64,000 nt of DNA from Microbacterium sp. 2FI (GTDB lineage Bacteria > Actinomycetota > Actinomycetes > Actinomycetales > Microbacteriaceae): assembly GCF_005502885.1 (NCBI RefSeq), contig NZ_SCMR01000001.1, positions 434,001 through 498,000 of the forward strand, given 5' to 3'. The position numbers and the translations under genes are program-made. The notes beneath the pieces were generated by a model. It was not told the DNA's origin, made no database searches, and saw only the letters and a program-made list of their open reading frames with translations. Of this stretch, positions 17,173 through 25,890 are shown piece by piece; the stretch's first letter is position 1; the number at the start of each line of letters is the position of its first letter.

Positions 17173-19052
17173 TGGACGTCCCTTTCACCGGGGGTGCCGT
17201 CGCCGAGGTAAGCGGCGATCACAGCGGGGTCGTGGCGTACGTGGTCGGGGGTTCCTCGGCAGATAAGCGCTCCGTCGTCGAGCACGATGACCTCATCGGC
17301 GAGTGAAAGCACTTGGGCGACATCATGCTCGACGAGAATTGTGGTGAGCCCGGCGTCGCGGAGCAGGACGAGCAGCTCAGCGAGTCTCCTGCGCTCGATC
17401 CCGGTCAGGCCCGCCATAGGCTCGTCGAGGAGGAGGAGCGCGGGCTCGGCGGCCAACGCACGTGCTACCTCCATGATCCGCTGGCGCCCGAACGGCAACG
17501 TCCCAGCGGAGACGTGTGCGACATCCTCCAGCCCCAAGCTGCGGATGAGCTCGTCCGCGCGATCGAACTGACTTCGTTGCTCGCGGTCTTGCAATCCCAG
17601 GAGGCTTCGCAGGAACCCGGCGCGCCCACGGAGGTACCGACCCATATAGACGTTGCCCCGAACATCAGTGGACGTGAACACCTGGAGATTCTGGAACGTT
17701 CGCGTGAGGCCAAGCCGCGCCGCGATGTGGGGGTGCTTGCCTGCGATCGGGTGGCCGAACAGGAGGACGTCACCCGAGGTTGGGGCGAGCGCTCCGCTGA
17801 TCATGTTGAAGCAGGTGGTCTTGCCTGCCCCGTTCGGTCCGATCAGGCCGACGATCGTTCCTGCGCGGACATCGAAACTCACGTCGTCGACCGCGACGAC
17901 GCCGCCGTAGCGCTTGACGAGTCCCTGCACTTCGAGGATGATTTCGCCTCTCGCGACCGGGGTCGCAGTTCGAACCTCGAGTGCGGTCGGATCGGTCGGC
18001 GCCGCGGAAGCAGTCGGATCGTGTTCGGCCTGGGGTCGGCGGAGCGCGATTGCGTTCCGCACCTTCTGGGCGAGGGCCATCACGAACGCGTAGACGCCGC
18101 CCGGCATCGCGATGATGACGACCACGAGTGCAATGCCGTAGCCGACGAGCTGCACCTCGCCTCCCGCGCCCGGGATAAGAACCGGTATGAGGTCGCGCAG
18201 ACCTTCACCCAACCACTCGACGACGAAAGCGCCGATGAGAGCGCCCCAGACAGAACCCAACCCGCCGAGAACGGCCATGAGCAAGAACTCAACCGACAGG
18301 TGGAGCTCCGCCGTTGCGGGGCTCACGAGTGACACGTGATACGCGTAGAAGACGCCTCCGAGGCCGGCAAGACCCGCGGAAATGGCGAAGACCCCAAGTC
18401 GAAGCTTGAAGGTCGGCACGCCCAGCGACTCGGCCGCGATCCCCGAGTCGTTCAGGGCCGAGAGAGCGCGCCCTGTCCTGCTTCGCGTCAGGTTCATAGC
18501 GATTGCGAGCGCGATGAGGACCGCCGGGGTGACGAACCACAGGAAGAGTGCGTTGTTGTCGATCACGACGCCGAACACTTCGGGGCGCTCGAAGCCATAG
18601 ATCCCCGTGTTTCGACCCGTGAAGTCTGACTCGCGCGCCAAGATCATCACGATGTACCCCAGGCCGAGCGTTGCCAGGGCGAGATAGTGCCCGTGGAGAC
18701 GTAGGAGGGGCAACCCGACGAGCAGCGCGAGCAGCATCGGGGCAGCGACTCCCACGGCTGCGGCGAGGAGCGCCGGAGCGTCTGTGCGGGTCAGCAGCAG
18801 AGCATGGGCGTACGCGCCGATCGCGAAGAAAGCTGCCTGTCCCAAGCTCACTTGACCCGCGAGGCCCATCAGGAGATTGAGCCCGATCGCCGGCAGCGCG
18901 AAGATCATCGCGAAAACCGCGATACCGAGGAACGAGGGACTCGCGACGAACGGCAATAAGATCATGATCGCCGTCAGGACGACGAGCCCGATGACCTCGT
19001 TTCTGCGCTTCGAGGGACGAAGGAAGGGGATCCGGTTCTTTTGTGCGGGCAT
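17169..19052 (-). CDS. livMG: Fused LivM permease-LivG ATPase (system 1)
   Basis: A 627-aa fusion: a LivM-type permease over about residues 1-330 (GLNLLMGLAGQVSLGQAAFF and several hydrophobic helices), a polar Pro/Ala-rich linker near 335-370, and a LivG-type ATPase from about 372 with Walker A GPNGAGKTT near 404 and Walker B LLLLDEPMAGL. The ABC signature reads LPFGRQR rather than the usual Liv L-S/P-Y/F-GQQ, a small deviation that may still work. The two parts are in one uninterrupted frame. The gene abuts livH (shared base at 19052) and overlaps livF. Confidence 0.9.
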   Translation of the reverse strand: MPAQKNRIPFLRPSKRRNEVIGLVVLTAIMILLPFVASPSFLGIAVFAMIFALPAIGLNLLMGLAGQVSLGQAAFFAIGAYAHALLLTRTDAPALLAAAVGVAAPMLLALLVGLPLLRLHGHYLALATLGLGYIVMILARESDFTGRNTGIYGFERPEVFGVVIDNNALFLWFVTPAVLIALAIAMNLTRSRTGRALSALNDSGIAAESLGVPTFKLRLGVFAISAGLAGLGGVFYAYHVSLVSPATAELHLSVEFLLMAVLGGLGSVWGALIGAFVVEWLGEGLRDLIPVLIPGAGGEVQLVGYGIALVVVIIAMPGGVYAFVMALAQKVRNAIALRRPQAEHDPTASAAPTDPTALEVRTATPVARGEIILEVQGLVKRYGGVVAVDDVSFDVRAGTIVGLIGPNGAGKTTCFNMISGALAPTSGDVLLFGHPIAGKHPHIAARLGLTRTFQNLQVFTSTDVRGNVYMGRYLRGRAGFLRSLLGLQDREQRSQFDRADELIRSLGLEDVAHVSAGTLPFGRQRIMEVARALAAEPALLLLDEPMAGLTGIERRRLAELLVLLRDAGLTTILVEHDVAQVLSLADEVIVLDDGALICRGTPDHVRHDPAVIAAYLGDGTPGERDVH

Positions 19053-19921
19053 CAGACTCGAGCCTTGTTTGATCGGAGCACCAGGCCGGTCGGCCGGGCG
19101 ACGAGAACCACGATGAGGATCAGGAAGGCGACGGCGTCGCGGTACCCCGATGCGATGTACCCCGCGACGTAGGACTCGAGGACGCCGAGGAGTAGCCCTC
19201 CGACGATGGCTGCGCGGTAGGAACTGAGGCCCCCGAGCACCGCAGCGACGAATCCCTTGAGCGCGAGGACCAGCCCCACTGACCAGGCGGACAAGTACAG
19301 CGGCGATGAGACGACGCCGGCAATTGCGCCCGTGAACCCGGCGATTCCGAATGCCACAGCAGAGGCGAGGGCGGGCGATATCCCGACGATGCGGGCGGCA
19401 ACGGGCTGCTCAGCCACCGCACGCATGGCTTTTCCGAGCCGGGTCTGCTCGGAGAACAGGATGATGCCCACGCCGACCACGATGAGCGAGCCGATCATCC
19501 AGAACTCCTGTGCCCGGAAGCTCACCCCTCCGATCACCAGGTCGGCGCCGGGAAAGGGGGGCAATCCACGCGCAGTCGGACCCCACGCGAGCAGCATCAG
19601 TGCCTGCATGACCGTGGCGATCCCCAATGTCAGGATGATCGAGGTCAGCGTGGTCATGGTCTTCACGCGAGCGATGATGAGTCGATCGATGAGGATGGCT
19701 GTGACCGTCACCGAGAACACTGCGAGCAGTATCGCCGTGAAGACAGGGATGCCGACACTGATCAGCCATACCGAGCCGAGGCCGCCGAGCGTGGCGAACT
19801 CGCCTTGGGCGAGGTTGACGATATGGCGAACGCTGTACACCGCGATCAAGCCGACGGCGAGCAGGGCATAGACCGAACCCTGGGACAGCCCTGCCGCCGT
19901 CAGCTGGAGAAAGTCCGTCAT
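19052..19921 (-). CDS. livH: Branched-chain-type ABC permease LivH (system 1)
   Basis: A 289-aa inner-membrane permease with the typical N-terminus GLSQGSVYALLAVGLIAVYS and IVNLAQGEFATLGG, about eight hydrophobic helices and the cytoplasmic coupling segment KAMRAVAEQPVAARIVGI. It lies between livK (7 bp gap) and the livMG fusion, with which it pairs to form the channel. Confidence 0.92.
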   Translation of the reverse strand: MTDFLQLTAAGLSQGSVYALLAVGLIAVYSVRHIVNLAQGEFATLGGLGSVWLISVGIPVFTAILLAVFSVTVTAILIDRLIIARVKTMTTLTSIILTLGIATVMQALMLLAWGPTARGLPPFPGADLVIGGVSFRAQEFWMIGSLIVVGVGIILFSEQTRLGKAMRAVAEQPVAARIVGISPALASAVAFGIAGFTGAIAGVVSSPLYLSAWSVGLVLALKGFVAAVLGGLSSYRAAIVGGLLLGVLESYVAGYIASGYRDAVAFLILIVVLVARPTGLVLRSNKARV

Positions 19922-19928
19922 GAACGGG

Positions 19929-21101
19929 TCATTCCTCGATCAGCACCCAGCTGCCGTCGCGTGCCTCGGCGATGATCACGGAGTCCGCTGACAGGCCCGA
20001 GCGCAGCGTGGGGGAGTAGTCGAAGACTCCCGAGACGCCGACGTAGCCAGCAGTGGACGCAATCGCGTCACGAAGAGCCGACGGTTCCGTACCGGCATCC
20101 TCCAGCGCCGCGATCGCGATGTTCCAGGCGTCATACGCGTAGCCGCCGAAGGCGTTCGGCTGCTCGCCGTACTCGGCCTCGTACTGCTCGATGTACGCCT
20201 CGATGACCGCCTTCTGAGGGTTGTCGTCCGGAAGCTGATCTGCGACGAGCATCCGGCCCATGGGGACGATCGCACCATTCGCCGCATCGCCCGCCTGGTC
20301 GAAGAAGGACTGATTCGCGACACCGTGTGACTGGTAGACAGGAAGTCCGACGCCGAGTTGCACATACTGCTTCTGTGCGAGCGCGGCGGCCGGGTTGATT
20401 CCCCAGATCACGACGGCGTCCGCCCCGGATGAGCGGATGTTCGTGAGCTGCGCGGTGAAGTCCGTTGCTGTCGGCTCGAAGGACTCCGTCGTCACCAGTT
20501 CGATTCCGCGCTCGGCTCCGAGCTCGGTGATCGACTCGGCGACTCCCTCGCCGAATCCGGACGCATCGCGAAGGAGGGCTACGCTTGCGTACCCCTCGCT
20601 CTCGGCGTGGTCCAGGATTCGCTCGAGGACGACCTTGTCGTCTTGCGTGGTCTTGAAGACCCATTCGGAGTCGGCCACGATCGCGGCATTGGCGGCGAGC
20701 GAGATCATCGGGATGCCGTTCTGCTCGGCGACCGGACGCATGGCGAGGCTGGGGCCCGTCCGCGATGCGCCGAGAATGATGTCGACGTCGTCCTGCTCGA
20801 TGAGATCGCTGACCGCGCGTGCGGCGGCGTCCTCGGTGGACTGATTGTCCACGATGTGGAGTTCGACCTCGCGGCCGTCGATCCCTCCCTCTGCGTTGAG
20901 TGCGTCGGCCAGCATCCGGAGGGTGTTCTGCTGCGGAACACCGAGGGTCGCCCCCGGTCCGGTGATGTCGAGCACGGCGCCGATCGAGATCGGGCCGGTC
21001 TCGCCGGCAGGCTCCTCGTCGCTGAAGTTCTGCGACGAGCAACCGGCAAGTGCGAGTGTTGCGGTCACGCCGATCACCGCGATTGCGCGAAGTTTCTTCA
21101 T
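19929..21101 (-). CDS. livK: Substrate-binding lipoprotein LivK-like (system 1)
   Basis: A 390-aa binding protein that delivers the substrate to the permease from outside the membrane. The signal peptide ends in the lipobox LALAGCSSQ. The Peripla_BP_6 fold is visible in ISIGAVLDITGPGATLGVPQ and the following QNTLRMLADALNAEGGI. The start is the ATG at 21101 with GGGAGATT upstream; the frame runs on to 21143 but that would overlap the operator. It heads the livK-H-MG-F operon, 26 bp behind a PaaR-type palindrome, which suggests an aromatic acid as ligand rather than an amino acid. Confidence 0.88.
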   Translation of the reverse strand: MKKLRAIAVIGVTATLALAGCSSQNFSDEEPAGETGPISIGAVLDITGPGATLGVPQQNTLRMLADALNAEGGIDGREVELHIVDNQSTEDAAARAVSDLIEQDDVDIILGASRTGPSLAMRPVAEQNGIPMISLAANAAIVADSEWVFKTTQDDKVVLERILDHAESEGYASVALLRDASGFGEGVAESITELGAERGIELVTTESFEPTATDFTAQLTNIRSSGADAVVIWGINPAAALAQKQYVQLGVGLPVYQSHGVANQSFFDQAGDAANGAIVPMGRMLVADQLPDDNPQKAVIEAYIEQYEAEYGEQPNAFGGYAYDAWNIAIAALEDAGTEPSALRDAIASTAGYVGVSGVFDYSPTLRSGLSADSVIIAEARDGSWVLIEE

Positions 21102-21126
21102 TGAATCTCCCAGTTTTGAATTAGTA

Positions 21127-21140
21127 ACCGAACGGCCGGT
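21127..21140. promoter_or_regulatory. Proposed PaaR operator before livK
   Basis: ACCGAACGGCCGGT, a full match to ACCG-NN-CG-NN-CGGT, with flanks AGTA and CACT that extend the dyad to 21123-21144. It lies 26-39 bp before the livK start in the 132-bp region shared with the ROK gene. Confidence 0.65.
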
Positions 21141-21233
21141 CACTATTTCGAGGAACGCTAGCGTGCTGGGCCCGCCGGCGCAACCGCGTTACGTCGAGAG
21201 ACGCGTAGGAGACGCGAGGCCTACGATCGACCC

Positions 21234-22427
21234 ATGTCGAGTCCCTCAGGCCTGGTCAGTGGCGACGTCAGGCGACACAACCTCGCTCTCGTCCTCGACC
21301 ACCTGATCCGCACGGGTCCGAACTCCCGGAGCGAGATCGCCGCGGGCACGGGATTGACACGTGGGTCGGTGACCGCGCTCGTCCAGGTACTCATCGACGC
21401 GGATTGGCTGCGCGAATCGTACTCAGTGAGCGGGAGCAAGGGTCGTCCTCGTACTCGCTTGGAGATCGCTTCCGACACGCATGCTCTGCTCGCGGTCCAG
21501 ATCGCGTCGGACTCCGCCTCCGTTCTCGCGACGACTCTCGCGGGCGGCGATCTCGTCCGCCTGGCGATGGACCATGCCGGCGGCGATCCGGCCGCGGTGC
21601 TCGATGTCACCGGTGGCCTGGTCGCCGAGGTCGTGCGCCGATTGAAGGACATGGGGCGACGCGTCGTCGATGTGACTGTCGTTGTGCTCGCGCCCGTCGG
21701 CGGGTCGCCTGCACGCGTGCTCGCAGACGTCACTCTCGGCTGGAGCACCACCGATGTCGTCGGTGAGCTCCGCATCCGGGTTCCCGATCTTCGCGCGGTC
21801 GATCTCCGCCTCTCGTCAGACACTCCGGTCGCGGCAGGGGCGGAGTTTCGGCGTCGGGGGGGAGTGGAGAACGCCATCTACCTCAAGGGCGACTCGAACA
21901 TCGGCGGCGCGCTCGTCGTCAACGGCACCCCGGTCCACGGCGCCCACGGGTTTGCGGGCTCGCTCGGACATCTCGCCGTCGTCCCCGGCGGCGAGCTGTG
22001 CGCGTGCGGGCAGCATGGGTGCCTCATCACGGTGGCAGGTGTCTACGCGCTCCTGCGGGCGGCCCAGTCCGAGCCTGCACTGGAATCCATGAGCCCGTCG
22101 GCAGCGCTCGACTTGTTCGTGTCGCGCGTCGAGGCCGAAGATCCCCTCGCAACCGCTGCATGGGGACAGGCGGTGCCATGGATCGGTCGCTCCCTGCAGA
22201 TCCTGAGCATGGCCGTCGATCCCGCGACGATCATCATCGGCGGGCATTGGGCGAGGCTCACGCCGTCCATCGCGGCTGCCTTCGCGACGGACCGTCCCAA
22301 GATCGCGACCGGCCCTGACGTTCATGTGGAGGTGGTCGCCGGAGTCCTGGGAGCGGAGGCGGCGCTGAGGGGAGCGGTCGAGGCGGCGCGCGATCGGATC
22401 GCGCGCGATCCGCTCGCCCTTTGTTAG
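21234..22427 (+). CDS. ROK-family transcription regulator
   Basis: A 397-aa ROK repressor: an N-terminal winged helix (GPNSRSEIAAGTGLTRGSVT near residues 28-47) and a sugar-kinase-like ROK domain. The zinc segment reads CACGQHGCLI, close to the usual CxCGxxGCxE. The sugar-contact motif GEIGH is GSLGH here, so a key Glu is Ser and the normal sugar ligand may not bind. The phosphate-binding region is also weak, which argues against kinase activity. It precedes an MFS carrier by 89 bp, with an AT-rich inverted repeat at its 3' end. Confidence 0.86.
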   Translation: MSSPSGLVSGDVRRHNLALVLDHLIRTGPNSRSEIAAGTGLTRGSVTALVQVLIDADWLRESYSVSGSKGRPRTRLEIASDTHALLAVQIASDSASVLATTLAGGDLVRLAMDHAGGDPAAVLDVTGGLVAEVVRRLKDMGRRVVDVTVVVLAPVGGSPARVLADVTLGWSTTDVVGELRIRVPDLRAVDLRLSSDTPVAAGAEFRRRGGVENAIYLKGDSNIGGALVVNGTPVHGAHGFAGSLGHLAVVPGGELCACGQHGCLITVAGVYALLRAAQSEPALESMSPSAALDLFVSRVEAEDPLATAAWGQAVPWIGRSLQILSMAVDPATIIIGGHWARLTPSIAAAFATDRPKIATGPDVHVEVVAGVLGAEAALRGAVEAARDRIARDPLALC

Positions 22428-22444
22428 TTTGACGCTTGAACTAA
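22424..22444. promoter_or_regulatory. Candidate ROK operator and promoter of MFS gene
   Basis: TTAGTT-9-AACTAA inverted repeat, in a stretch much richer in A/T than its surroundings, overlapping the ROK stop codon and a TTGACG -35-like hexamer (22429-22434). It resembles the AT-rich inverted repeats bound by XylR-type ROK repressors. A further palindrome ATGCATGCAT lies at 22445-22454, where the -10 would be. Either could be the operator. Confidence 0.45.
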
Positions 22445-22516
22445 ATGCATGCATACTCAGTCGCAGTGAGACCTGCGTCGACGAGCGGGTCGACTTTCTC
22501 AACGACGAGGAGTGTC

Positions 22517-23779
22517 ATGTCAACCCCTGCCCTTCACGAGATCGAAGACGAGCAGTCCCCGCGCAGCCCGCAGTCGCCGCGCGCGCTGCTGCCCTCGCTC
22601 GCGGTGCTGGCCTTCGTCATGTTCGCCAGCTACGCCGGCGTCGGTCAGGTCCTTCTGCCCAACCAGTTGGCCATCATCGACGAGCACAACAAGGTGGTCA
22701 ATCTGGCGACGATCACCGGCGCATCCTTCATCTTCACGTTGCTGACCCAGCCGATCATCGGCGCGTTCAGCGATCGCACCCGCTCGAAAATGGGGCGCCG
22801 GGCGCCCTGGATCATGATCGGCGGCGCGGTCGGTGGTCTCCTCCTCGTGGGGATGGGGTCGATGACGTCGGTGCTCTGGGTCGGCGTCTTCTGGATCGTT
22901 ATCCAGGTGTCGCTCAATGCGGTGCAGGGTCCGTTCACGGCGGTCGTCCCTGATCGCTACCCCAAGAGCCGTCGCGGTGTCGCAAGTGCGATGTTCGGGA
23001 TCGGCACGGCTCTCGGTCTGACCATCGGCGTCGTCGCGGGCGGGCAGCTCGCGGCCAATCTCGGCATCGCGTACGCACTGTTCGGTGGGCTCGTCCTGCT
23101 CGCGACGCTGGCGTTCGTTCTGGTGAACCGCGATTACTCGAGCCGGAGCGTGACGCACGAGCCGCTCCGGTGGCGGACGTTCATCGCGGCGTTCTGGGTC
23201 AGTCCCCGCCGGCACCCCGATTTCGCGTGGGCTTTCGTTGCACGCTTCTTCTTCATCCTCGGGTATTTCATGGTGCTGTTCTTCCAGCTCTACCTCCTGA
23301 CCGACTACATCGAGCTCTCCTTGCCGCAGGCGAACCAGACGATCGGGCTGCTCGCGCTGGCCAGCCTTGCGACCTCCCTGATCTCCATCGGCGTGAGCGG
23401 CGTGTGGAGTGATCGCATCGGGCGCCGGAAGGTCTTCATCTATGCCGCGTCGGTGTTGATCGCGCTCGGCTTCGCTGTGCCCGTGTTCCTGCCGACGGTT
23501 GCCGGAATGATCCTCATGAGCGCGATCAGCGGAATCGGATTCGGTCTGTACACGGCGTGCGACACGGCGCTCATGACCGAGGTGCTGCCCAAGGACGGCG
23601 CCTCCGCGGGGAAGGATCTCGGCATCCTGAACATCGCCACGAACCTGCCGCAGGCGCTCAGCACCGTTGCGGGCGGCGTGCTGATCTCCCTGCTCGGATA
23701 CCAGGCTCTCTTCGTCTTCGGGATCATCGCGGTGCTGATCGCGATCGTCGCGCTGATGCCGATCAAGAGTGTGCGCTGA
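22517..23779 (+). CDS. MFS transporter (GPH/SLC45-like), likely sugar or glycoside carrier
   Basis: A 420-aa, 12-helix major facilitator. The loop SDRTRSKMGRRAPWIMIG and the segment QGPFTAVVPDRYP resemble glycoside-cation symporter-type (GPH/SLC45) carriers rather than drug pumps. The start is the ATG at 22517 (MSTPALHEIEDEQ) with GAGG upstream; an in-frame ATG at 22445 sits in the promoter and was rejected. It is followed 11 bp on by an esterase-like gene and is preceded by a ROK regulator, which together suggest uptake and hydrolysis of an esterified or glycosylated compound. Confidence 0.82.
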   Translation: MSTPALHEIEDEQSPRSPQSPRALLPSLAVLAFVMFASYAGVGQVLLPNQLAIIDEHNKVVNLATITGASFIFTLLTQPIIGAFSDRTRSKMGRRAPWIMIGGAVGGLLLVGMGSMTSVLWVGVFWIVIQVSLNAVQGPFTAVVPDRYPKSRRGVASAMFGIGTALGLTIGVVAGGQLAANLGIAYALFGGLVLLATLAFVLVNRDYSSRSVTHEPLRWRTFIAAFWVSPRRHPDFAWAFVARFFFILGYFMVLFFQLYLLTDYIELSLPQANQTIGLLALASLATSLISIGVSGVWSDRIGRRKVFIYAASVLIALGFAVPVFLPTVAGMILMSAISGIGFGLYTACDTALMTEVLPKDGASAGKDLGILNIATNLPQALSTVAGGVLISLLGYQALFVFGIIAVLIAIVALMPIKSVR

Positions 23780-23790
23780 CGGAGACCGCC

Positions 23791-24804
23791 ATGAACATAC
23801 CCACCCTGATGACCAAGATCGCTGCGCTGATGGGCCATCCCATCCCGGTGTCGGCGCGCCCTGCGCCGTTCGACGACACCGGAAGCATTCGCATCCCCGC
23901 CGACGCGGGTGACCAGATACCCTCGCGGTCGGATCTTCGCTCCATCCGAGGCGTCGAGTTCGCACGCCGTGACGGAGCGGTCGCAGGGGGAGGTCCGCGC
24001 CCCCTGCGGCTCGACCTGCTGATACCCAAGTCCGACGGCCCGCATCCCCTCATCGTGTACATTCCCGGCGGTGGATTCGTGCGCGCTGTGCGGGCGGGCG
24101 GTGCACGGATGCGTCGGTACGTCGCATCGACGGGGTACGTCGTGGCGAGCGTCGAGTACCGAACGACGATGCACGGTGCGACCTATCGAGACGGCATGGC
24201 CGATGTGCGTGCGGCGATCTCGTTCCTGCGCGGTCATGCCGCAGAGTACGGGATCGACCCGGATCGGGTCGCGGTGTGGGGCGAATCGGCGGGAGGCTAC
24301 CTCGCTGCGATGATCGGTGTGACCGAAGAACTCGAGGTGAACCCCGGCGAGGCGCCGATTCTTGCGGTCGTCGACAAGTTCGGCGGTTCGGCGCTCGATC
24401 GGCTGGGCGAGGGCTTCGACGACGCCACCGTCGCGCAGATCCAGAGTCCGGGGAACTCCCTCGCGCGCTACATTCACGGACCCGGTGCTCGACTGGTCAC
24501 CGATGACCTGTCGGCGCTCCGGGAGGCGGATCCGGCGACGCATGTCTCGGCGAATACGCCGCCCTTCCTTCTGTTCCATGGGAGTGCCGATCGGCTCATC
24601 TCGCCGGTCGGAACGGCGGCTCTTCATCAGGCGCTGTGCGCGGCGGACGTCGACAGCACGTGGTACCTCATCGACGGTGCCGGGCACGGCGATCTCGCGG
24701 TCAGGGGTGGCGAGGAGAAGTACTGGACGACCGTGCCGATGATGACGATGATCACCGACTTCCTCGATCGCGCCGTGCGCGATCGAGCCCTGCCAGAGCG
24801 ATGA
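23791..24804 (+). CDS. Cytosolic alpha/beta-hydrolase, paralogue of the 14218 lipoprotein
   Basis: A 337-aa esterase-like hydrolase with no signal peptide. It has YIPGGGFV as oxyanion segment, Ser165 in VWGESAGGYLA, the acid in FHGSADRLISP and His in GAGHGDL. It shares the order and spacing of motifs with the lipoprotein at 14218, including GATYRDGMADVRAA versus GATYEDGIADVKSA, so the two are paralogues in different compartments. It lies between the MFS carrier and a flavin protein, overlapping the latter by ATGA. Confidence 0.84.
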   Translation: MNIPTLMTKIAALMGHPIPVSARPAPFDDTGSIRIPADAGDQIPSRSDLRSIRGVEFARRDGAVAGGGPRPLRLDLLIPKSDGPHPLIVYIPGGGFVRAVRAGGARMRRYVASTGYVVASVEYRTTMHGATYRDGMADVRAAISFLRGHAAEYGIDPDRVAVWGESAGGYLAAMIGVTEELEVNPGEAPILAVVDKFGGSALDRLGEGFDDATVAQIQSPGNSLARYIHGPGARLVTDDLSALREADPATHVSANTPPFLLFHGSADRLISPVGTAALHQALCAADVDSTWYLIDGAGHGDLAVRGGEEKYWTTVPMMTMITDFLDRAVRDRALPER

Positions 24805-25292
24805 GCGACGCCGGAGGGCCGCCGCGGGCGGAGATCATCTCGGCGCTGCGCACGATCCTGGCGTCCGGACGTCTTCTGACGCTCGCCACGGTCTCGCCCG
24901 ATGGGCGGGCACACGCGAATATCGCCTACTTCGCGTACGAGCCGGACCTGCGCGTACGTATCGTCTCACCCGTGGACACTGAACACAGTCGCAACCTCGA
25001 GACCAACCAGAGTGCGGCGGTCACGGTTTTCGATTCGCGGCAGGATCGGACGGCCCGTCGCGGGGTCCAGCTCTTCGGCACGATGTCCCTGCTCGGGGCC
25101 GAAGCGGCCGAAGGGGCCCTCGTACGTTTTGCGGAGAGGTTCGCGGATGTTCCCCAGCCCGCTTCGCACGGGCACTCAGGGCGCGCGATCTACGAATTCG
25201 TTCCTGAACGCGCCAAGGTCTTCGACGAAGAGCTGCTGATCGCCGGCGACTATGTGGCCATCGATTTCGGTCGGGAGGACGACGGTTCGTGA
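24801..25292 (+). CDS. Pyridoxamine-phosphate-oxidase-like FMN split-barrel protein
   Basis: A 163-aa protein with the split-barrel pattern LLTLATVSPDGRAHANIAYFAY followed by TEHSRNLETNQSAAVTVFDS. Such proteins bind FMN, F420 or haem and act as small oxidoreductases or flavin reductases. The ATG at 24801 overlaps the preceding hydrolase stop, so it is the third gene of the MFS-hydrolase unit. The exact cofactor and substrate are not readable. Confidence 0.7.
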   Translation: MSDAGGPPRAEIISALRTILASGRLLTLATVSPDGRAHANIAYFAYEPDLRVRIVSPVDTEHSRNLETNQSAAVTVFDSRQDRTARRGVQLFGTMSLLGAEAAEGALVRFAERFADVPQPASHGHSGRAIYEFVPERAKVFDEELLIAGDYVAIDFGREDDGS

Positions 25293-25310
25293 GACGGGCG
25301 AACCCACGCG

Positions 25311-25347
25311 CCTATTGCATACCGAAGATATATCTGTAATATTTGAG
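25311..25347 (+). promoter_or_regulatory. Promoter/operator repeat copy A (doxX)
   Basis: A 37-bp element with -35 TTGCAT (25315-25320), palindrome AGATATATCT (25326-25335) in the spacer and -10 TAATAT (25337-25342). It is nearly identical to copy B at 25891 (35 of 37 bases). A repressor bound in the spacer would exclude RNA polymerase. The GntR protein encoded at 36839 is the likely regulator. Confidence 0.72.
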
Positions 25348-25393
25348 CCAAACCTGGCATGCCGGTGATCGCAACGACCGCAAAGGACTCACC

Positions 25394-25855
25394 ATGAAGC
25401 GCGTCATCTTCGGCTCGAACTCCAACTCCCGACTGCAGGACATCACCCTGCTCTTCGGTCGCGTCTCGCTCGGTATCGTGCTGATCGCTCACGGCTGGCA
25501 GAAATTCGCCGTCGACGGCATCGACGGCGTCGGGCAATGGTTCGGTTCCTTGGGAATTCCGATGCCCATTGCTGCCGCGGCCTTCGCCGCGACGGTGGAA
25601 CTCCTCGGAGGGATCCTCCTGATCCTCGGGCTCGCCGTGCGCGTGGTCGGGCCGCTGATCGCGATCGACATGCTGGGAGCTTTCATCTTCGTCCACGCGG
25701 CCAACGGACTCTTCGTGATCGATGGAGGCTGGGAGTTCGTGCTCGTCGTCGCCACACTCGCGCTCGTCATCGCAGGCCTCGGCGCCGGGCGCATCGCGGT
25801 TGACCCACTGATCGTGGGTCGACGCGTGCAGCAGGCGGAGCACGCCGCCGTCTGA
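25394..25855 (+). CDS. DoxX-family membrane protein
   Basis: A 153-aa protein with four hydrophobic helices and the DoxX signature RVSLGIVLIAHGWQKF and ATVELLGGILLILGL. DoxX proteins are small inner-membrane proteins, in some cases quinone-reactive subunits or partners in redox stress complexes. The ATG at 25394 has AAAGGA upstream; the frame extends further 5' but into the promoter. It is a separate unit but has the same promoter element as the transport operon that follows, so it is probably induced with it. Confidence 0.8.
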   Translation: MKRVIFGSNSNSRLQDITLLFGRVSLGIVLIAHGWQKFAVDGIDGVGQWFGSLGIPMPIAAAAFAATVELLGGILLILGLAVRVVGPLIAIDMLGAFIFVHAANGLFVIDGGWEFVLVVATLALVIAGLGAGRIAVDPLIVGRRVQQAEHAAV

Positions 25856-25890
25856 GCATCGTTGGGGGAGCTCGCAAATTGCTCTGCTCA

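Noticed and set aside
22520..23965. Long leftward open frame of 481 codons antisense to the MFS gene
   Set aside because: It mirrors the MFS coding sequence, is very rich in Arg, Asp and Glu as expected from reversed high-GC codons, and has no ribosome site or known motif. The forward gene has clear helices and family motifs.
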